Shown here: positions 1 through 10,284 of the stretch, piece by piece
Position numbering within the stretch: the first letter of the stretch is position 1
Layout: each line of letters starts with the position of its first letter
Source: Nocardia speluncae NBRC 108251
GTDB taxonomy: Bacteria > Actinomycetota > Actinomycetes > Mycobacteriales > Mycobacteriaceae
DNA length: 64,000 nucleotides
Reading direction: 5' to 3'
Assembly (NCBI RefSeq): GCF_001613245.1
Contig: NZ_BDBZ01000037.1
Span: 124,001 to 188,000 of the forward strand
Translations under genes and position numbers: made by a program
The notes under the pieces: model-generated
Databases searched by the model: none
What the model saw: the letters and a program-made list of their open reading frames with translations, nothing else
What the model was told of the DNA's origin: nothing

Positions 1-3000
1 GAGTGAGGATATATGCGGTCACCGCGTCGGGTGTCGGATAGTCGAAGACCAGAGTCGCGGGCAACCGCAACCCGGTGATCGTGTTCAACCGATTACGTGC
101 CTCGACCGCGGTCAGGGAGTCGAATCCCAGGTCCCGGAAGTTGCGGCCGGGATCGATACCCGTGCCGCCGTCGTGTCCCAGCACTGCTGCGACCTGACCA
201 CGAATCGCATCCAGGACCAACGAATGTTGTTCGGTCGGTGGCAGCCCCACCACCCGCTGCCGCAGACCCACTGCACCTGCCGCATCCAGGGTGCTGCGTC
301 GGCCCGTGGAGAGCATCCCCTCCAGTAACGGAGCAAGGACACCGGCGCGGGAACGCGCCGCCATTGCGGCCGAATCGATGCGGGCAGCCACCACGCTCGC
401 ACGTCGCTGGTCGAGCGCGGCGTCGAAGAACGCCATTCCCTGTTCGTCCGACATCGCCGGTACCCCGTCACGACCCATCCGTGCGGTATCTGAATCACCG
501 AGGTGTCCGGTCATCGCGGTGCCGGTAGACCACAATCCCCATGCGATCGACACCGCGGCCTGTCCGCCCGCCCGGCGGTGTTCGGCAAGCCCGTCCAGGA
601 ATGCGTTCGCCGCCGCATAGTTGCCTTGCCCAGGGTTGCCCAGCACACCGGCGACCGAGGAATACATCACGAACAGTTCCGGATCCAGCTCGCGGGTCAG
701 CTCGTGAAGATGCCATGCCGCGTCGGCCTTGGCCGCCAACACCGTGTGCACCCGCTCCGGGGACAACGACACCACTACACCGTCGTCGAGCACACCCGCG
801 GTATGGACCACCCCGGTCAACGGCGCGTCCTGGGGGACTGCGGCCAGCAACTCCACGACCGCACCGCGATCGGACACATCACACGCCACGATCCGCACCC
901 GGGCACCCAACCCGGTCAGCTCCGTGGCCAGATCCTCTGCCCCCGCCGCGGCCGGGCCACGGCGACTGGCCAGTACCAACGACCGCACCCCGTAATCGGT
1001 CACCAGATGCCGGGCCAGCATCGATCCCAGCCCGCCGGTGCCACCGGTGATCAATACCGTGCCCGCCGCCACCACACCCGAATCCACACCGGTCTCCCCG
1101 GCCGGGAGCCGGATCAGTCGAGCGGTGTGCAACACCCCGGAACGGATCATGACCTGGGGTTCACCACACCCCACGACTTCGGCGAGGCCCACTGACGGTG
1201 TGGCAGTACCGATCCCGGACGCAATGCCCGCGGTCAGGCCGTTGGGTAGGTCGGTGTCGACGAGCAGGATCCGGCCCGGGTCTTCCGATTGCGCCGAACG
1301 CACCAAACCCCACACCGCGGCACCTGCCAGATCGTCGACCTGCTCGCCGGTCCGCGCGACCGCCCCACAGGTCGACACCACCAACATGCTTCGGGCGAAT
1401 CGCGACTCGCTCAGCCAGCCCTGTAACACGGCCAGTGTGTCGGCGACCGCCCGATGCACCCGCCCCGGCACATCGACATCGCCGGCAGCAGCGTCACCGT
1501 GGTCGCTGTCGCGTCGATCGAACACCACGACCGGTGGTACCGGCGTGGCCTCGTCCTTGGTCCAGGTCAGGAAGTCCTCCACCGTGGTGAACATCCGCGA
1601 TTCCGGCACCGACACCGGGGTATCGACCCGGGTCGGGGTCCATTGCACCGCGCACAGCCGCTCGCGTGACGTGCGGGTGCCCAGCTGTCCGGGAGACAGG
1701 GGCCGTGATGTCATCGATGCGGCGGTCAGCACGGGCCGTCCGGTGGTATCGGTGACATGTATCGCGACTGCGCCCGTACCGGTCGGTGAGATCCTGGCCC
1801 GCACCGTGGATGCGCCGACTGCGTACAGGGTCACCTCCGACCACGCGAACGGCAGCATCACACCGGTGTCGGCATCGGTGATGGCGATCGCATGCAGTAC
1901 GGAGTCCAGCAAGGCCGGGTGTAGTCCGTATCGTGGCGCGTCGGTGACTGTGTCGGGCAGCGCTGCTTCGACGAACAGTTCCTTGCCGCGGCGGCGGATC
2001 GAGTGCAGTCCTCGGAATGCCGGGCCGTATCCGTATCCGATGTCGGCCAGCGCCGCGTACATGTCGTGGACCGGGATCTCGACCGTGTCGTGTGGGGGCC
2101 ACACCCCCATCCCCTCCGATACCGAGCCGCCGGGCAGCGTGTCCGGGGAATCGGTGCCGTGTCCGGCTTGCCCGGTCAGGACGGCCTCGGCGTGGATCAT
2201 CCACTCTGCTCGCGGGTCTTCGGCGTCGCGGGAGTACACCACCAGCCGGCGCGTATCGCGTTCCCCGGCAGCATCGACCACGACCTGGAGCTGTACCGCG
2301 GTGTGACCGGTCAATACCAACGGGGTCATCAACGTCAGGTCCCGCACCACCGGGCATCCGACTTCCTCCCCGGCCCGCATCGCCAACTCCACGAACCCGG
2401 TACCGGGGAACAACACCACTGCACCGACCGCGTGATCGGCCAGCCACGGCTGCGACGCCGACGACAACCGGCCCGTCAACACCACCGCACCCGTGTCCGC
2501 GGACACCATCACCGCACCCAGCAGCGGATGCCCGGCCCCGGCCAACCCCAACGACACCGCGTCACCGGTCGCGGTCGAGGTCCGCCAGTAGCGGCGACGC
2601 TGGAACGCATACGTGGGCAACTCGACCCGGCGACCACGATCCGGACGTAGCGCCTCCCACACCACACCCACACCCGACACTTCCAACCGGGCCATCGAAC
2701 GCGTGATCGAGACCGCGCAATCCTCGCCACGCAGCAGCGAACCCACGATCACCGGGTCATGGCGGATCGAGGGACTGCCGCTGTCGGGATCGGCGGCCGC
2801 ACAGATTTGTTCGATGTCGACGGTAAGGAGCGGGTGTGGGCTCGCCTCGACGAACACGCTGTGTCCGTCGCGGTGCAATGCCTGCACGGCCTGCTCGAAA
2901 CGTACCGTTTCCCGCAAATTGCGGAACCAGTACTGGGCATCCAATTCGGTCGGATCCAGAATCGTGCCGGTAACGGTGGAATAGAACACCACCCCCGACG

Positions 3001-6000
3001 AAGTCTTCGAACCGGTGGAACCTTTCGCACGCGGCCGGATTTCGGTGAGTGCATCGAGCAGGTGATCGCGGAGTAGTTCGACCTGGGGAGAATGCGAGGC
3101 ATAATCCACCGCGATCCGACGGGCGCGAACATCGCGTCGCGCACATTCGTCCAGGAACAACTCCGCCTGCCCGATGTCACCGGACACCACTGTCGATCCA
3201 GGGCCGTTGATCACAGCCACCGCCAACCGATCGAAACTCGCGAGCAGTCGCTCGACCTGCTCGACCGCGAGCCCGACCGACACCATCGCGCCCCGTCCGG
3301 CCAACGCCGTCAATGCCGCCGAGCGCAGGATCACGATCCGGGCGGCATCCTCGAGCGCTAACGCACCGGCCACATAGGCTGCGGCGATTTCGCCTTGGGA
3401 ATGACCCACCACGGCGTCGGGTTCGATACCGACCGAACGCCACAGCTGCGCCAGCGACACCATCACTGCGAACAACACCGGCTGCACAACCTCGACACGC
3501 TCCAGCGAGGGCGCGCCTTCACCTCCGGCGAGCACCTCGAGCAGCGACCAGTCCACCAACGTGGAGAACACATGATCACACTCGGTCATGGCCTGCGCGA
3601 ACACCGGCGAAGAAACCAGCAACTCTCGCCCCATCCCCAGCCACTGCGCACCCTGCCCCGGGAACACCAACACCGTCTTGCCGTGTGTACCGGCACACCC
3701 CGACACCACCGCACCGGCACCAGCACCGGCTGGTAGCCCCCGTGCCACCGCGTCGAGCCCGCCCAGCAACTGCGCCCGGTCCCCGCCCACGATTGCCGCA
3801 CGATGATCGAACCGCGAACGTCCCGACAACGTCGCGGCCACATCCGCCGCATCCACTTCCGGACGTTGCCCCAGATAGGTCGACAACCGAGCCGCCTGCC
3901 CCGCCAACCCATCCTGGGTCCGCGCCGACACCACCCACACTACCGGTACCGGCCTGGCCGTCGGGGTCTGCCGTTGCGGTGCCGGCTCGCTCGCCGGTGC
4001 TTGTTCGAGGATGACGTGCGCGTTGGTGCCACTGATACCGAACGCCGACACCGCCGCCCGACGCGGCCGATCGACCACCGGCCAATCACGCTGCTCGGTA
4101 AGCAACTCCACCCGCCCAGAATCCCAATCCACCTGCGAAGACGGCGTATCCACATGCAAAGTCCTGGGCAACACCCCATAACGCAACGCCTGCACCATCT
4201 TGATCACACCAGCCAACCCCGCCGCAGCCTGCGTATGACCGATATTGGACTTGACCGAACCCAACCACACCGGATCCACACCCCGACCACGCTGCCCATA
4301 CGTCGCCAGCAACGCCTGCGCCTCGATCGGATCACCCAACCTAGTCCCCGTGCCGTGAGCCTCGACGACATCGACCTCACCCGCCTCCACACCGGCATTC
4401 ACCAGCGCACGCCGAATCACCCGCTGCTGCGACGGACCATTCGGCGCAGTCAAACCATTCGACGCACCATCCTGATTAACCGCACTACCCCGCACCACCG
4501 CCAACACCTGACGTTTATTACGCACGGCATCCGACAACCGCTCCACCACCAGCACACCCGAACCCTCGGCCCACCCAGTACCATCCGCAGCCTCCGCGAA
4601 CGGTTTACACCGACCGTCCACAGCCAGCCCCTGCTGCCGAGAAAACTCCACAAACATCGAAGGCGTGGACATCACCGTTACCCCGCCGGCCAAGGCCAGC
4701 GAACACTCCCCCGCACGCAACGCCCCCACTGCCTGATGCAACGCCACCAACCCCGACGAACAAGCAGTATCCACCGACACGGCCGGCCCCTCCAACCCCA
4801 GCACATACGACACCCGCCCCGACACCACACTCGCCGTACCGCCGGTCAATCCATAGCCATCGGACCCCGTCGAGTCGCCGAGAGCCGAACCGAGGTCGTA
4901 CGATTGATCGGTTACGCCGACGAAGACACCGGTATCGCTGCCGCGCAGCGTGGCCGGCCGTATCCCGGCGTGTTCGAGTGCCTCCCACACCGTTTCCAGC
5001 AAGATCCGCTGCTGCGGATCCATCGCCATCGCCTCACGCGGACTGATCCCGAAAAACTCCGCGTCGAACTCTGCCGCGTCGTATAGGAATCCGCCCTCAT
5101 CCGTATACGACTTGCCCGCCACACCCGGCGCGGGATCGAATATCGCGTCCCAACCACGATCGGCCGGGAACTTCGAGATCACGTCGCGACCGTCGACCAC
5201 CAACCGCCACAACTCCTCCGGCGAGGACACCCCACCAGGGAAGCGACAGCCCACCCCCACGATCGCCACCGGCTCCGACAGCGACACCGGCCTCGAATCC
5301 GACCCCGCGGCATCCCCGGCATCCCCGGCATCGGTGAGTCGGGTGAAAATGTAGGTGGCGACAGAATCCGGTGTCGGGAAGTCGAAGACCAGGGTCACGG
5401 GCAATCTCAACCCAGTGATCAGATTCAACCGATTGCAGAGCTCGACCGCGGTCAATGAATCGAACCCCAGATCCCGGAAAGTACGGTCGGGATCGATTGC
5501 CGAGGCATTGTCACGCCCCAGAACCAGCGCACTTTCATCCCGGATGATTCCGGTCAGGAGCATCCGGGCTTCGTCCGCCGGAAGCTGGGCCAGCCGCCGC
5601 CGGTCTACCACCGCGTCCTCGATATCCGACGGCTTCGGGTCCAGGCGACCGACGTTCGCCGACCCCCCGGCCGCTTTGTATCCGTTGTCCAGCCAGAACC
5701 GATCTCGCCTGAAGGCGTAGCTCGGCAACGCTACCCGCCGGCCGCCCGGGAAAAGTTTCACCCACTCGACCGCAGTGCCCGCTACGAAGAGGCCGGCCAG
5801 CGCCCGCAGGACGGCCCGCGCTTCAGATCGCTCTTTCCGCAGCGTGACTACTGTCATCACATCATTTGCCGGTTCCAGCTGACCGACCGACCCCGTCAGG
5901 CCCGCGGCAGGGCCGAGCTCGACGAATTTCGTCACGCCGAGCTCACGCAGCAGTTCCAATCCGGATCCGAAACGCACCGGCTCTCGAACATGGCGCACCC

Positions 6001-8410
6001 AATATTCTGCCGACCCGTAGCCCGGCCCCGTCAACCGGCCATCTACATTGGACACCAGCGCAATCGTCGGTTCGGTCACGGTGATAGTCGCCGCCGATAC
6101 CGCGAGCTCGTCCAACACCGGCTCCATCATCGAAGAATGAAACGCGTGTGAGACATTCAGACGGCTCACACGGATGGAGTGCCTTCGAAGATGGTCGGCA
6201 AGATCATCGATCGCGCGTTCGGCCCCCGCAACGACGACGGCCTCCGGTCCATTGACTGCAGCGATATCGACTTCGTCGACCGCCAAGTCATCGAGCACCG
6301 CCCGGACGTAGTCCTCGCCGGCTTGCACTGCGACCATCGCGCCACCCGCCGGTAGCGCTTGCATCAACCGTCCACGCGTCGCGACCAGCATCGCGGCATC
6401 CTCGAGGGACAACACACCGGCCAGGTGTGCGGCGGCTATTTCTCCGACGGAGTGCCCGAGCAGAAAGTCCGGTCCAACACCCCAATGTTCGAATAGCCGG
6501 AACAATGAAATCTCGACGGCGAACAAGCCTGCTTGGGCAAATTTGGTTTGTGCAAGCTTCTCGTTCTCCGACCCCCACAGCACTGCGCGCAAGTCGACCC
6601 CCAGATGAGGGTCCAGCGCGGCGAGGACCGTATCCAGCGCTCTGGCGAATGCCGGGAAGCTCTCATACAGCTCCCTGCCCAGACCAACCCACTGGGAACC
6701 CTGTCCCGGCAGAACGAACGCCGTCTTCCCAGACCTCGTCGCCGTTGTGTGCACAGGCATATACCCGGGCCGTGATTCCGCTAGTTCGCGCAGCTCACCG
6801 AGCAGCTCCGTACGATCGAATCCCACCATTACCGCGCGATGGTCGAACAACGACCGAGTCGTCAACAGCGAATAGCCCACATCCGCCGGCGACAGGCCGG
6901 GACGTTGTTCGACATACTCCAGGAGCCGTCGTGCCTGGCGGTGCAGTCCGTCGCGGGTGCGTGCCGACACAACCCACACCAACGGTGTACATTCCGGCGC
7001 AAGATCGGCTTCGGATGCGGTCGACGGCATCGTTTCCGCGGCCGCCGGAACCTGTTCTTCGTATACGGGTGCCTGTTCGAGGATGACGTGAGCATTGGTG
7101 CCACTGATACCGAACGCCGACACCGCCGCCCGACGCGGCCGATCGACCACCGGCCAATCACGCTGCTCGGTAAGCAACTCCACCCGACCCGCAGCCCAAT
7201 CCACCTGCGAGGACGGGGTATCCACATGCAAAGTTTTGGGCAACACCCCGTAACGCATGGCCTGCACCATCTTGATCACACCCGCCACACCAGCAGCCGC
7301 CTGCGTATGACCGATATTGGACTTGACCGAACCCAACCACACCGGATCCACACCCCGACCACGCTGCCCATACGTCGCCAGCAACGCCTGCGCCTCGATC
7401 GGATCACCCAACCTAGTCCCCGTGCCGTGAGCCTCGACCACATCGACCTCACCCGCCCCCACACCCGCATTCGCCAGCGCACGCCGAATCACCCGCTGCT
7501 GCGACGGACCATTCGGCGCAGTCAAACCATTCGACGCACCATCCTGATTAACCGCACTACCCCGCACCACCGCCAACACCTGACGTTTATTACGCACGGC
7601 ATCCGACAACCGCTCCACCACCAGCACACCCGAACCCTCGGCCCACCCAGTACCATCCGCAGCCTCCGCGAACGGTTTACACCGGCCATCGACAGCCAGC
7701 CCCCGCTGCCGGGAGAATTCGACGAACGTCGCCGGTGTGGACATGACCGTCACTCCACCGACCAGCGCCAGCGAACACTCCCCCGACCGCAACGCCTGGA
7801 CTGCCAGATGCAGCGCCACCAGCGATGACGAGGCCGAAGTATCCACCGAGACCGCCGGGCCCTCCAACCCCAGCACGTACGAGACCCGGCCCGACACCAC
7901 GCTGGATGTACCGCCGGTCAATCGATAGCCCTCGACGTCGACCGGAACCTGCTCACCGCCACCGGCCGCATAGTCGTTGTGCATCACCCCGCAGAACACT
8001 CCGGTGTCGCTTCCGCGTAGTGCCGATGGGTCGATGCCCGCCGATTCCAGTGACTCCCAGGCGGTTTCCAGCAGTACTCGCTGCTGGGGGTCCATCGCCA
8101 ATGCCTCGCGCGGACTGATCCCGAAGAACTCGGCGTCGAACTCCGATGATCGATGGAGGAATCCGCCCGAGCGCACATAGGACTTGCCCGGTACACCCAG
8201 CTCGGGGTCGTACAGCTGTTCCAGGTCCCAGCCGCGGTCTGCCGGAAAATCCGATAGACCATTGCGACCGTCGATTACCAACTGCCACAGGTCTTCCGAT
8301 GACTCCACGCCACCCGGAAACCGGCAGCCCATACCCACTATCGCGATCGGCTGCGTCCGCTGAGGTTGATCGTCGAGAAGGTCTGCGCACCCTGGATACA
8401 GCCGAGTCAT
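1..8410 (-). CDS. Modular type I polyketide synthase, loading module plus first extension module (3' end outside window)
   Basis: About 2,803 residues are visible from the ATG at 8410, only about 20 residues before the first KS. Domain order: KS1 (about 22-440), AT1 (about 560-850; GHSVGE at 652, HAFH at 755, the malonyl-CoA signature), ACP1 (Ser 985), KS2 (about 1050-1470; active Cys 1217 in DTACSSG), AT2 (GHSQGE at 1669, YASH at 1770, the methylmalonyl signature), DH (His 1993 in a HxxxGxxxxP motif, Asp 2169), KR (nucleotide site near 2451, LDD motif near 2541 implying B-type, Tyr 2598) and ACP2 (Ser 2765). No ER is present. In KS1 the active-site segment reads DTSASSSL, so Ala 193 (codon 7832-7834) replaces the nucleophilic Cys; KS-AT-ACP with an inactive KS is the layout of a decarboxylating loading module. 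Inferred start: acetyl from malonyl, then one methylmalonyl extension reduced and dehydrated. Further modules must lie past the left edge. Confidence 0.95.
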   Translation of the reverse strand, partial: MTRLYPGCADLLDDQPQRTQPIAIVGMGCRFPGGVESSEDLWQLVIDGRNGLSDFPADRGWDLEQLYDPELGVPGKSYVRSGGFLHRSSEFDAEFFGISPREALAMDPQQRVLLETAWESLESAGIDPSALRGSDTGVFCGVMHNDYAAGGGEQVPVDVEGYRLTGGTSSVVSGRVSYVLGLEGPAVSVDTSASSSLVALHLAVQALRSGECSLALVGGVTVMSTPATFVEFSRQRGLAVDGRCKPFAEAADGTGWAEGSGVLVVERLSDAVRNKRQVLAVVRGSAVNQDGASNGLTAPNGPSQQRVIRRALANAGVGAGEVDVVEAHGTGTRLGDPIEAQALLATYGQRGRGVDPVWLGSVKSNIGHTQAAAGVAGVIKMVQAMRYGVLPKTLHVDTPSSQVDWAAGRVELLTEQRDWPVVDRPRRAAVSAFGISGTNAHVILEQAPVYEEQVPAAAETMPSTASEADLAPECTPLVWVVSARTRDGLHRQARRLLEYVEQRPGLSPADVGYSLLTTRSLFDHRAVMVGFDRTELLGELRELAESRPGYMPVHTTATRSGKTAFVLPGQGSQWVGLGRELYESFPAFARALDTVLAALDPHLGVDLRAVLWGSENEKLAQTKFAQAGLFAVEISLFRLFEHWGVGPDFLLGHSVGEIAAAHLAGVLSLEDAAMLVATRGRLMQALPAGGAMVAVQAGEDYVRAVLDDLAVDEVDIAAVNGPEAVVVAGAERAIDDLADHLRRHSIRVSRLNVSHAFHSSMMEPVLDELAVSAATITVTEPTIALVSNVDGRLTGPGYGSAEYWVRHVREPVRFGSGLELLRELGVTKFVELGPAAGLTGSVGQLEPANDVMTVVTLRKERSEARAVLRALAGLFVAGTAVEWVKLFPGGRRVALPSYAFRRDRFWLDNGYKAAGGSANVGRLDPKPSDIEDAVVDRRRLAQLPADEARMLLTGIIRDESALVLGRDNASAIDPDRTFRDLGFDSLTAVELCNRLNLITGLRLPVTLVFDFPTPDSVATYIFTRLTDAGDAGDAAGSDSRPVSLSEPVAIVGVGCRFPGGVSSPEELWRLVVDGRDVISKFPADRGWDAIFDPAPGVAGKSYTDEGGFLYDAAEFDAEFFGISPREAMAMDPQQRILLETVWEALEHAGIRPATLRGSDTGVFVGVTDQSYDLGSALGDSTGSDGYGLTGGTASVVSGRVSYVLGLEGPAVSVDTACSSGLVALHQAVGALRAGECSLALAGGVTVMSTPSMFVEFSRQQGLAVDGRCKPFAEAADGTGWAEGSGVLVVERLSDAVRNKRQVLAVVRGSAVNQDGASNGLTAPNGPSQQRVIRRALVNAGVEAGEVDVVEAHGTGTRLGDPIEAQALLATYGQRGRGVDPVWLGSVKSNIGHTQAAAGLAGVIKMVQALRYGVLPRTLHVDTPSSQVDWDSGRVELLTEQRDWPVVDRPRRAAVSAFGISGTNAHVILEQAPASEPAPQRQTPTARPVPVVWVVSARTQDGLAGQAARLSTYLGQRPEVDAADVAATLSGRSRFDHRAAIVGGDRAQLLGGLDAVARGLPAGAGAGAVVSGCAGTHGKTVLVFPGQGAQWLGMGRELLVSSPVFAQAMTECDHVFSTLVDWSLLEVLAGGEGAPSLERVEVVQPVLFAVMVSLAQLWRSVGIEPDAVVGHSQGEIAAAYVAGALALEDAARIVILRSAALTALAGRGAMVSVGLAVEQVERLLASFDRLAVAVINGPGSTVVSGDIGQAELFLDECARRDVRARRIAVDYASHSPQVELLRDHLLDALTEIRPRAKGSTGSKTSSGVVFYSTVTGTILDPTELDAQYWFRNLRETVRFEQAVQALHRDGHSVFVEASPHPLLTVDIEQICAAADPDSGSPSIRHDPVIVGSLLRGEDCAVSITRSMARLEVSGVGVVWEALRPDRGRRVELPTYAFQRRRYWRTSTATGDAVSLGLAGAGHPLLGAVMVSADTGAVVLTGRLSSASQPWLADHAVGAVVLFPGTGFVELAMRAGEEVGCPVVRDLTLMTPLVLTGHTAVQLQVVVDAAGERDTRRLVVYSRDAEDPRAEWMIHAEAVLTGQAGHGTDSPDTLPGGSVSEGMGVWPPHDTVEIPVHDMYAALADIGYGYGPAFRGLHSIRRRGKELFVEAALPDTVTDAPRYGLHPALLDSVLHAIAITDADTGVMLPFAWSEVTLYAVGASTVRARISPTGTGAVAIHVTDTTGRPVLTAASMTSRPLSPGQLGTRTSRERLCAVQWTPTRVDTPVSVPESRMFTTVEDFLTWTKDEATPVPPVVVFDRRDSDHGDAAAGDVDVPGRVHRAVADTLAVLQGWLSESRFARSMLVVSTCGAVARTGEQVDDLAGAAVWGLVRSAQSEDPGRILLVDTDLPNGLTAGIASGIGTATPSVGLAEVVGCGEPQVMIRSGVLHTARLIRLPAGETGVDSGVVAAGTVLITGGTGGLGSMLARHLVTDYGVRSLVLASRRGPAAAGAEDLATELTGLGARVRIVACDVSDRGAVVELLAAVPQDAPLTGVVHTAGVLDDGVVVSLSPERVHTVLAAKADAAWHLHELTRELDPELFVMYSSVAGVLGNPGQGNYAAANAFLDGLAEHRRAGGQAAVSIAWGLWSTGTAMTGHLGDSDTARMGRDGVPAMSDEQGMAFFDAALDQRRASVVAARIDSAAMAARSRAGVLAPLLEGMLSTGRRSTLDAAGAVGLRQRVVGLPPTEQHSLVLDAIRGQVAAVLGHDGGTGIDPGRNFRDLGFDSLTAVEARNRLNTITGLRLPATLVFDYPTPDAVTAYILT
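4002..4612. repeat. Direct repeat copy A inside the PKS (KS2 C-terminal half)
   Basis: This segment encodes the second half of KS2 and matches 7074-7684 without any indel at a constant offset of 3,072 bp, with only scattered substitutions. KS sequence outside it diverges clearly. Near identity of this kind inside a PKS gene points to recent duplication or gene conversion and is a possible site of module loss or gain by recombination. Confidence 0.85.
7074..7684. repeat. Direct repeat copy B inside the PKS (KS1 C-terminal half)
   Basis: Partner of 4002-4612. It encodes the KS1 region around the two active-site His motifs (EAHGTGT and KSNIGH), both retained. The repeat ends at 7684, upstream in coding terms of which lies the altered active-site codon at 7832-7834, so the Cys-to-Ala difference falls outside the homogenised tract. 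Confidence 0.85.
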
Positions 8411-9178
8411 ACCAATCCCCTATCCAAGTCGAGTGAAGTTGGGTTGCGATGTGTTGTCGTAGGTGTCCGTCGGGATGAACCACGAAATGGTCGTGCACGG
8501 GATCGGCCATATCGAAGATCCGGCGCGTCGCGGGCGGCACCGGCCCGAGACCGGACTAGGCCCAGAATTTCTGGGTGTCGGCCCAGGCATAAGCCGCCGA
8601 AATCGGCTTCGGCCGAGGAACCATCCACGTTTCGTGCCGAGCGGTGGTCACCACAAGGTCGGCAATGCATTCGCCATGATCGGCGCAGGCATTCGATATC
8701 CGAAACGCCGCGATCGCCGATATCCGACTCCTCATACCTGATTTCCCACCCCTCAGACCTGGCCGAATCGGCAAGCAGAACCCGAAAGTCAGAACGGGTG
8801 CGCTCGCAGGGACGGTCGATCCCCCCGAAGCCGTTTTGCCCGTACCCGGCAGGATCGTCGGGCCCGTCAGAACCACTCCACCAAGTTAGAACACGTTCCT
8901 GTCCGGTGCAAGCACTCGCTACGAACGCCCACATGCAAGCCGTTACCATGTCTTCGTTTGCCACGACGATTGCTGGTAGACAGCAGCAATTCGTGAACTC
9001 GTCGACGACTCGCCTCCCGAAAGAGATCGGTTGGCCGCCGTCTCCAGGCCGGAGATTCCCTCGCCGGATTGTCGACCGCATGCGACTGAACACGTTCCGA
9101 CGACGGTGCAGACACACTGCTAGCATCGGCAAGCGGCCCCGCAGTTCAGCTGGGTTCCATCGCCTGAGGGGGCAAACC
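8411..9178. other. Divergent intergenic region between PKS and methyltransferase
   Basis: About 770 bp with open frames on both strands but no recognisable protein. It must hold the start signals for the PKS (leftward) and the methyltransferase (rightward). No clear operator palindrome was found. An in-frame extension of the methyltransferase back to 8366 looks like chance readthrough in GC-rich DNA. Confidence 0.6.
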
Positions 9179-10117
9179 ATGACAGTTATGGAATTTCGTG
9201 ACTCCGAGAGCTCGGCCCGGCGCATTTTACGGTGGGCTCGCGAATGGGGGCGGTTTGCCTCGTTGGCCTTCGTGCCCGCGATTCCCGATCGATTCGGTCG
9301 GCTGTACGACGATATTCTCACTGCATCCAACACGTTGGGTGCGGAATCGCTGTTTCTGAACCTGGGCTACTGGAAGGACAGTCCCCAGACCATCGATCAA
9401 GCGTGCGCGGCGTTGGCTCGGCTGGTAGCAACCGAAGCGCGCCTCGGATCCGATGATGTGGTCGTCGACGTAGGCTGCGGATTCGGCGATCAAGATTTTC
9501 TCTGGGCGGATGAATTCGGCACGAAACGAATAACAGGCGTGAATATCTCCGCGAAACAGATAGCGATCGCGACGGCACGGGCCGCAGAATCGGGACTCGG
9601 CGATGTCATCGATTATGTGCACGGGTCCGCAAGCGATCTGCCTCAATCCGATGCGTCCGCAACGAAAGTGACCGCGCTCGAATCCGCGCTTCACTTTCCG
9701 TCGCGTTCGCGATTTTTCGATGAAGCGTTCCGAGTTCTGGCACCTGGCGGCCGATTGGTCACCGCCGACGTTGTGCCGCTCGCACGTGAGTATGTTCCGA
9801 ACAGGACCAGCCGGTTACTGGGCCGTGTGGTACACGGCATATTCACGACTGCCCGCCAGAACCATACCAATGCGGAAGAGTACCGCGAAGCGCTCACAGC
9901 AGCCGGATTCGAAGGTGCGAGAGTCTACTCGATACGCCATCACGTCTTCCCCCAATACGCGGAATGTATCAGTCGCGAACTCGGACAGCCGGAAATGAGG
10001 AGAGTCAATCCGTTGACTCGGATGTTTTTCGGCAGAAAGGGAGTCTCGCTTTGGGCCCCTTGGCTGGACTATATCGTTGCGGTTGCAGACAAGCCGCCTG
10101 CGGGGGATGGCCTTTAG
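9179..10117 (+). CDS. SAM-dependent class I methyltransferase
   Basis: 312 residues. The SAM-binding motif I VVDVGCGFGDQ lies near residues 93-103, followed by TGVNIS and later ALESALHFPSR and VLAPGGRLVTADVV, the usual methyltransferase order of the ubiE/rebeccamycin O-methyltransferase type. The chosen ATG has a GAGGGGG ribosome site a few bases upstream; the same frame stays open back to 8366 but that part shows no protein-like sequence. It diverges from the PKS gene, so tailoring methylation of the polyketide is a reasonable inference, but the substrate cannot be read from sequence. Confidence 0.85.
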   Translation: MTVMEFRDSESSARRILRWAREWGRFASLAFVPAIPDRFGRLYDDILTASNTLGAESLFLNLGYWKDSPQTIDQACAALARLVATEARLGSDDVVVDVGCGFGDQDFLWADEFGTKRITGVNISAKQIAIATARAAESGLGDVIDYVHGSASDLPQSDASATKVTALESALHFPSRSRFFDEAFRVLAPGGRLVTADVVPLAREYVPNRTSRLLGRVVHGIFTTARQNHTNAEEYREALTAAGFEGARVYSIRHHVFPQYAECISRELGQPEMRRVNPLTRMFFGRKGVSLWAPWLDYIVAVADKPPAGDGL

Positions 10118-10284
10118 CCTCGATCTTTCTCACTGATCCCGCGCCGCCGTAGCGGACGCAGGATCAGTGTTTTCCGGTAGCGGTCGCGGGGCACCGGCCG
10201 CGGACGTGCGGAACCTCGGCCGCCGGCCGGGGCAGCTTTCTTCGCCGCCTCGTTCGTCGGGCGCTCAGAGATCGCCGGCCATGC

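Noticed and set aside
8366..9178. N-terminal extension of the methyltransferase frame by 271 codons
   Set aside because: Arg/Pro-rich, non-protein-like translation overlapping the PKS start; a good ribosome site and SAM-fold start fit ATG 9179.
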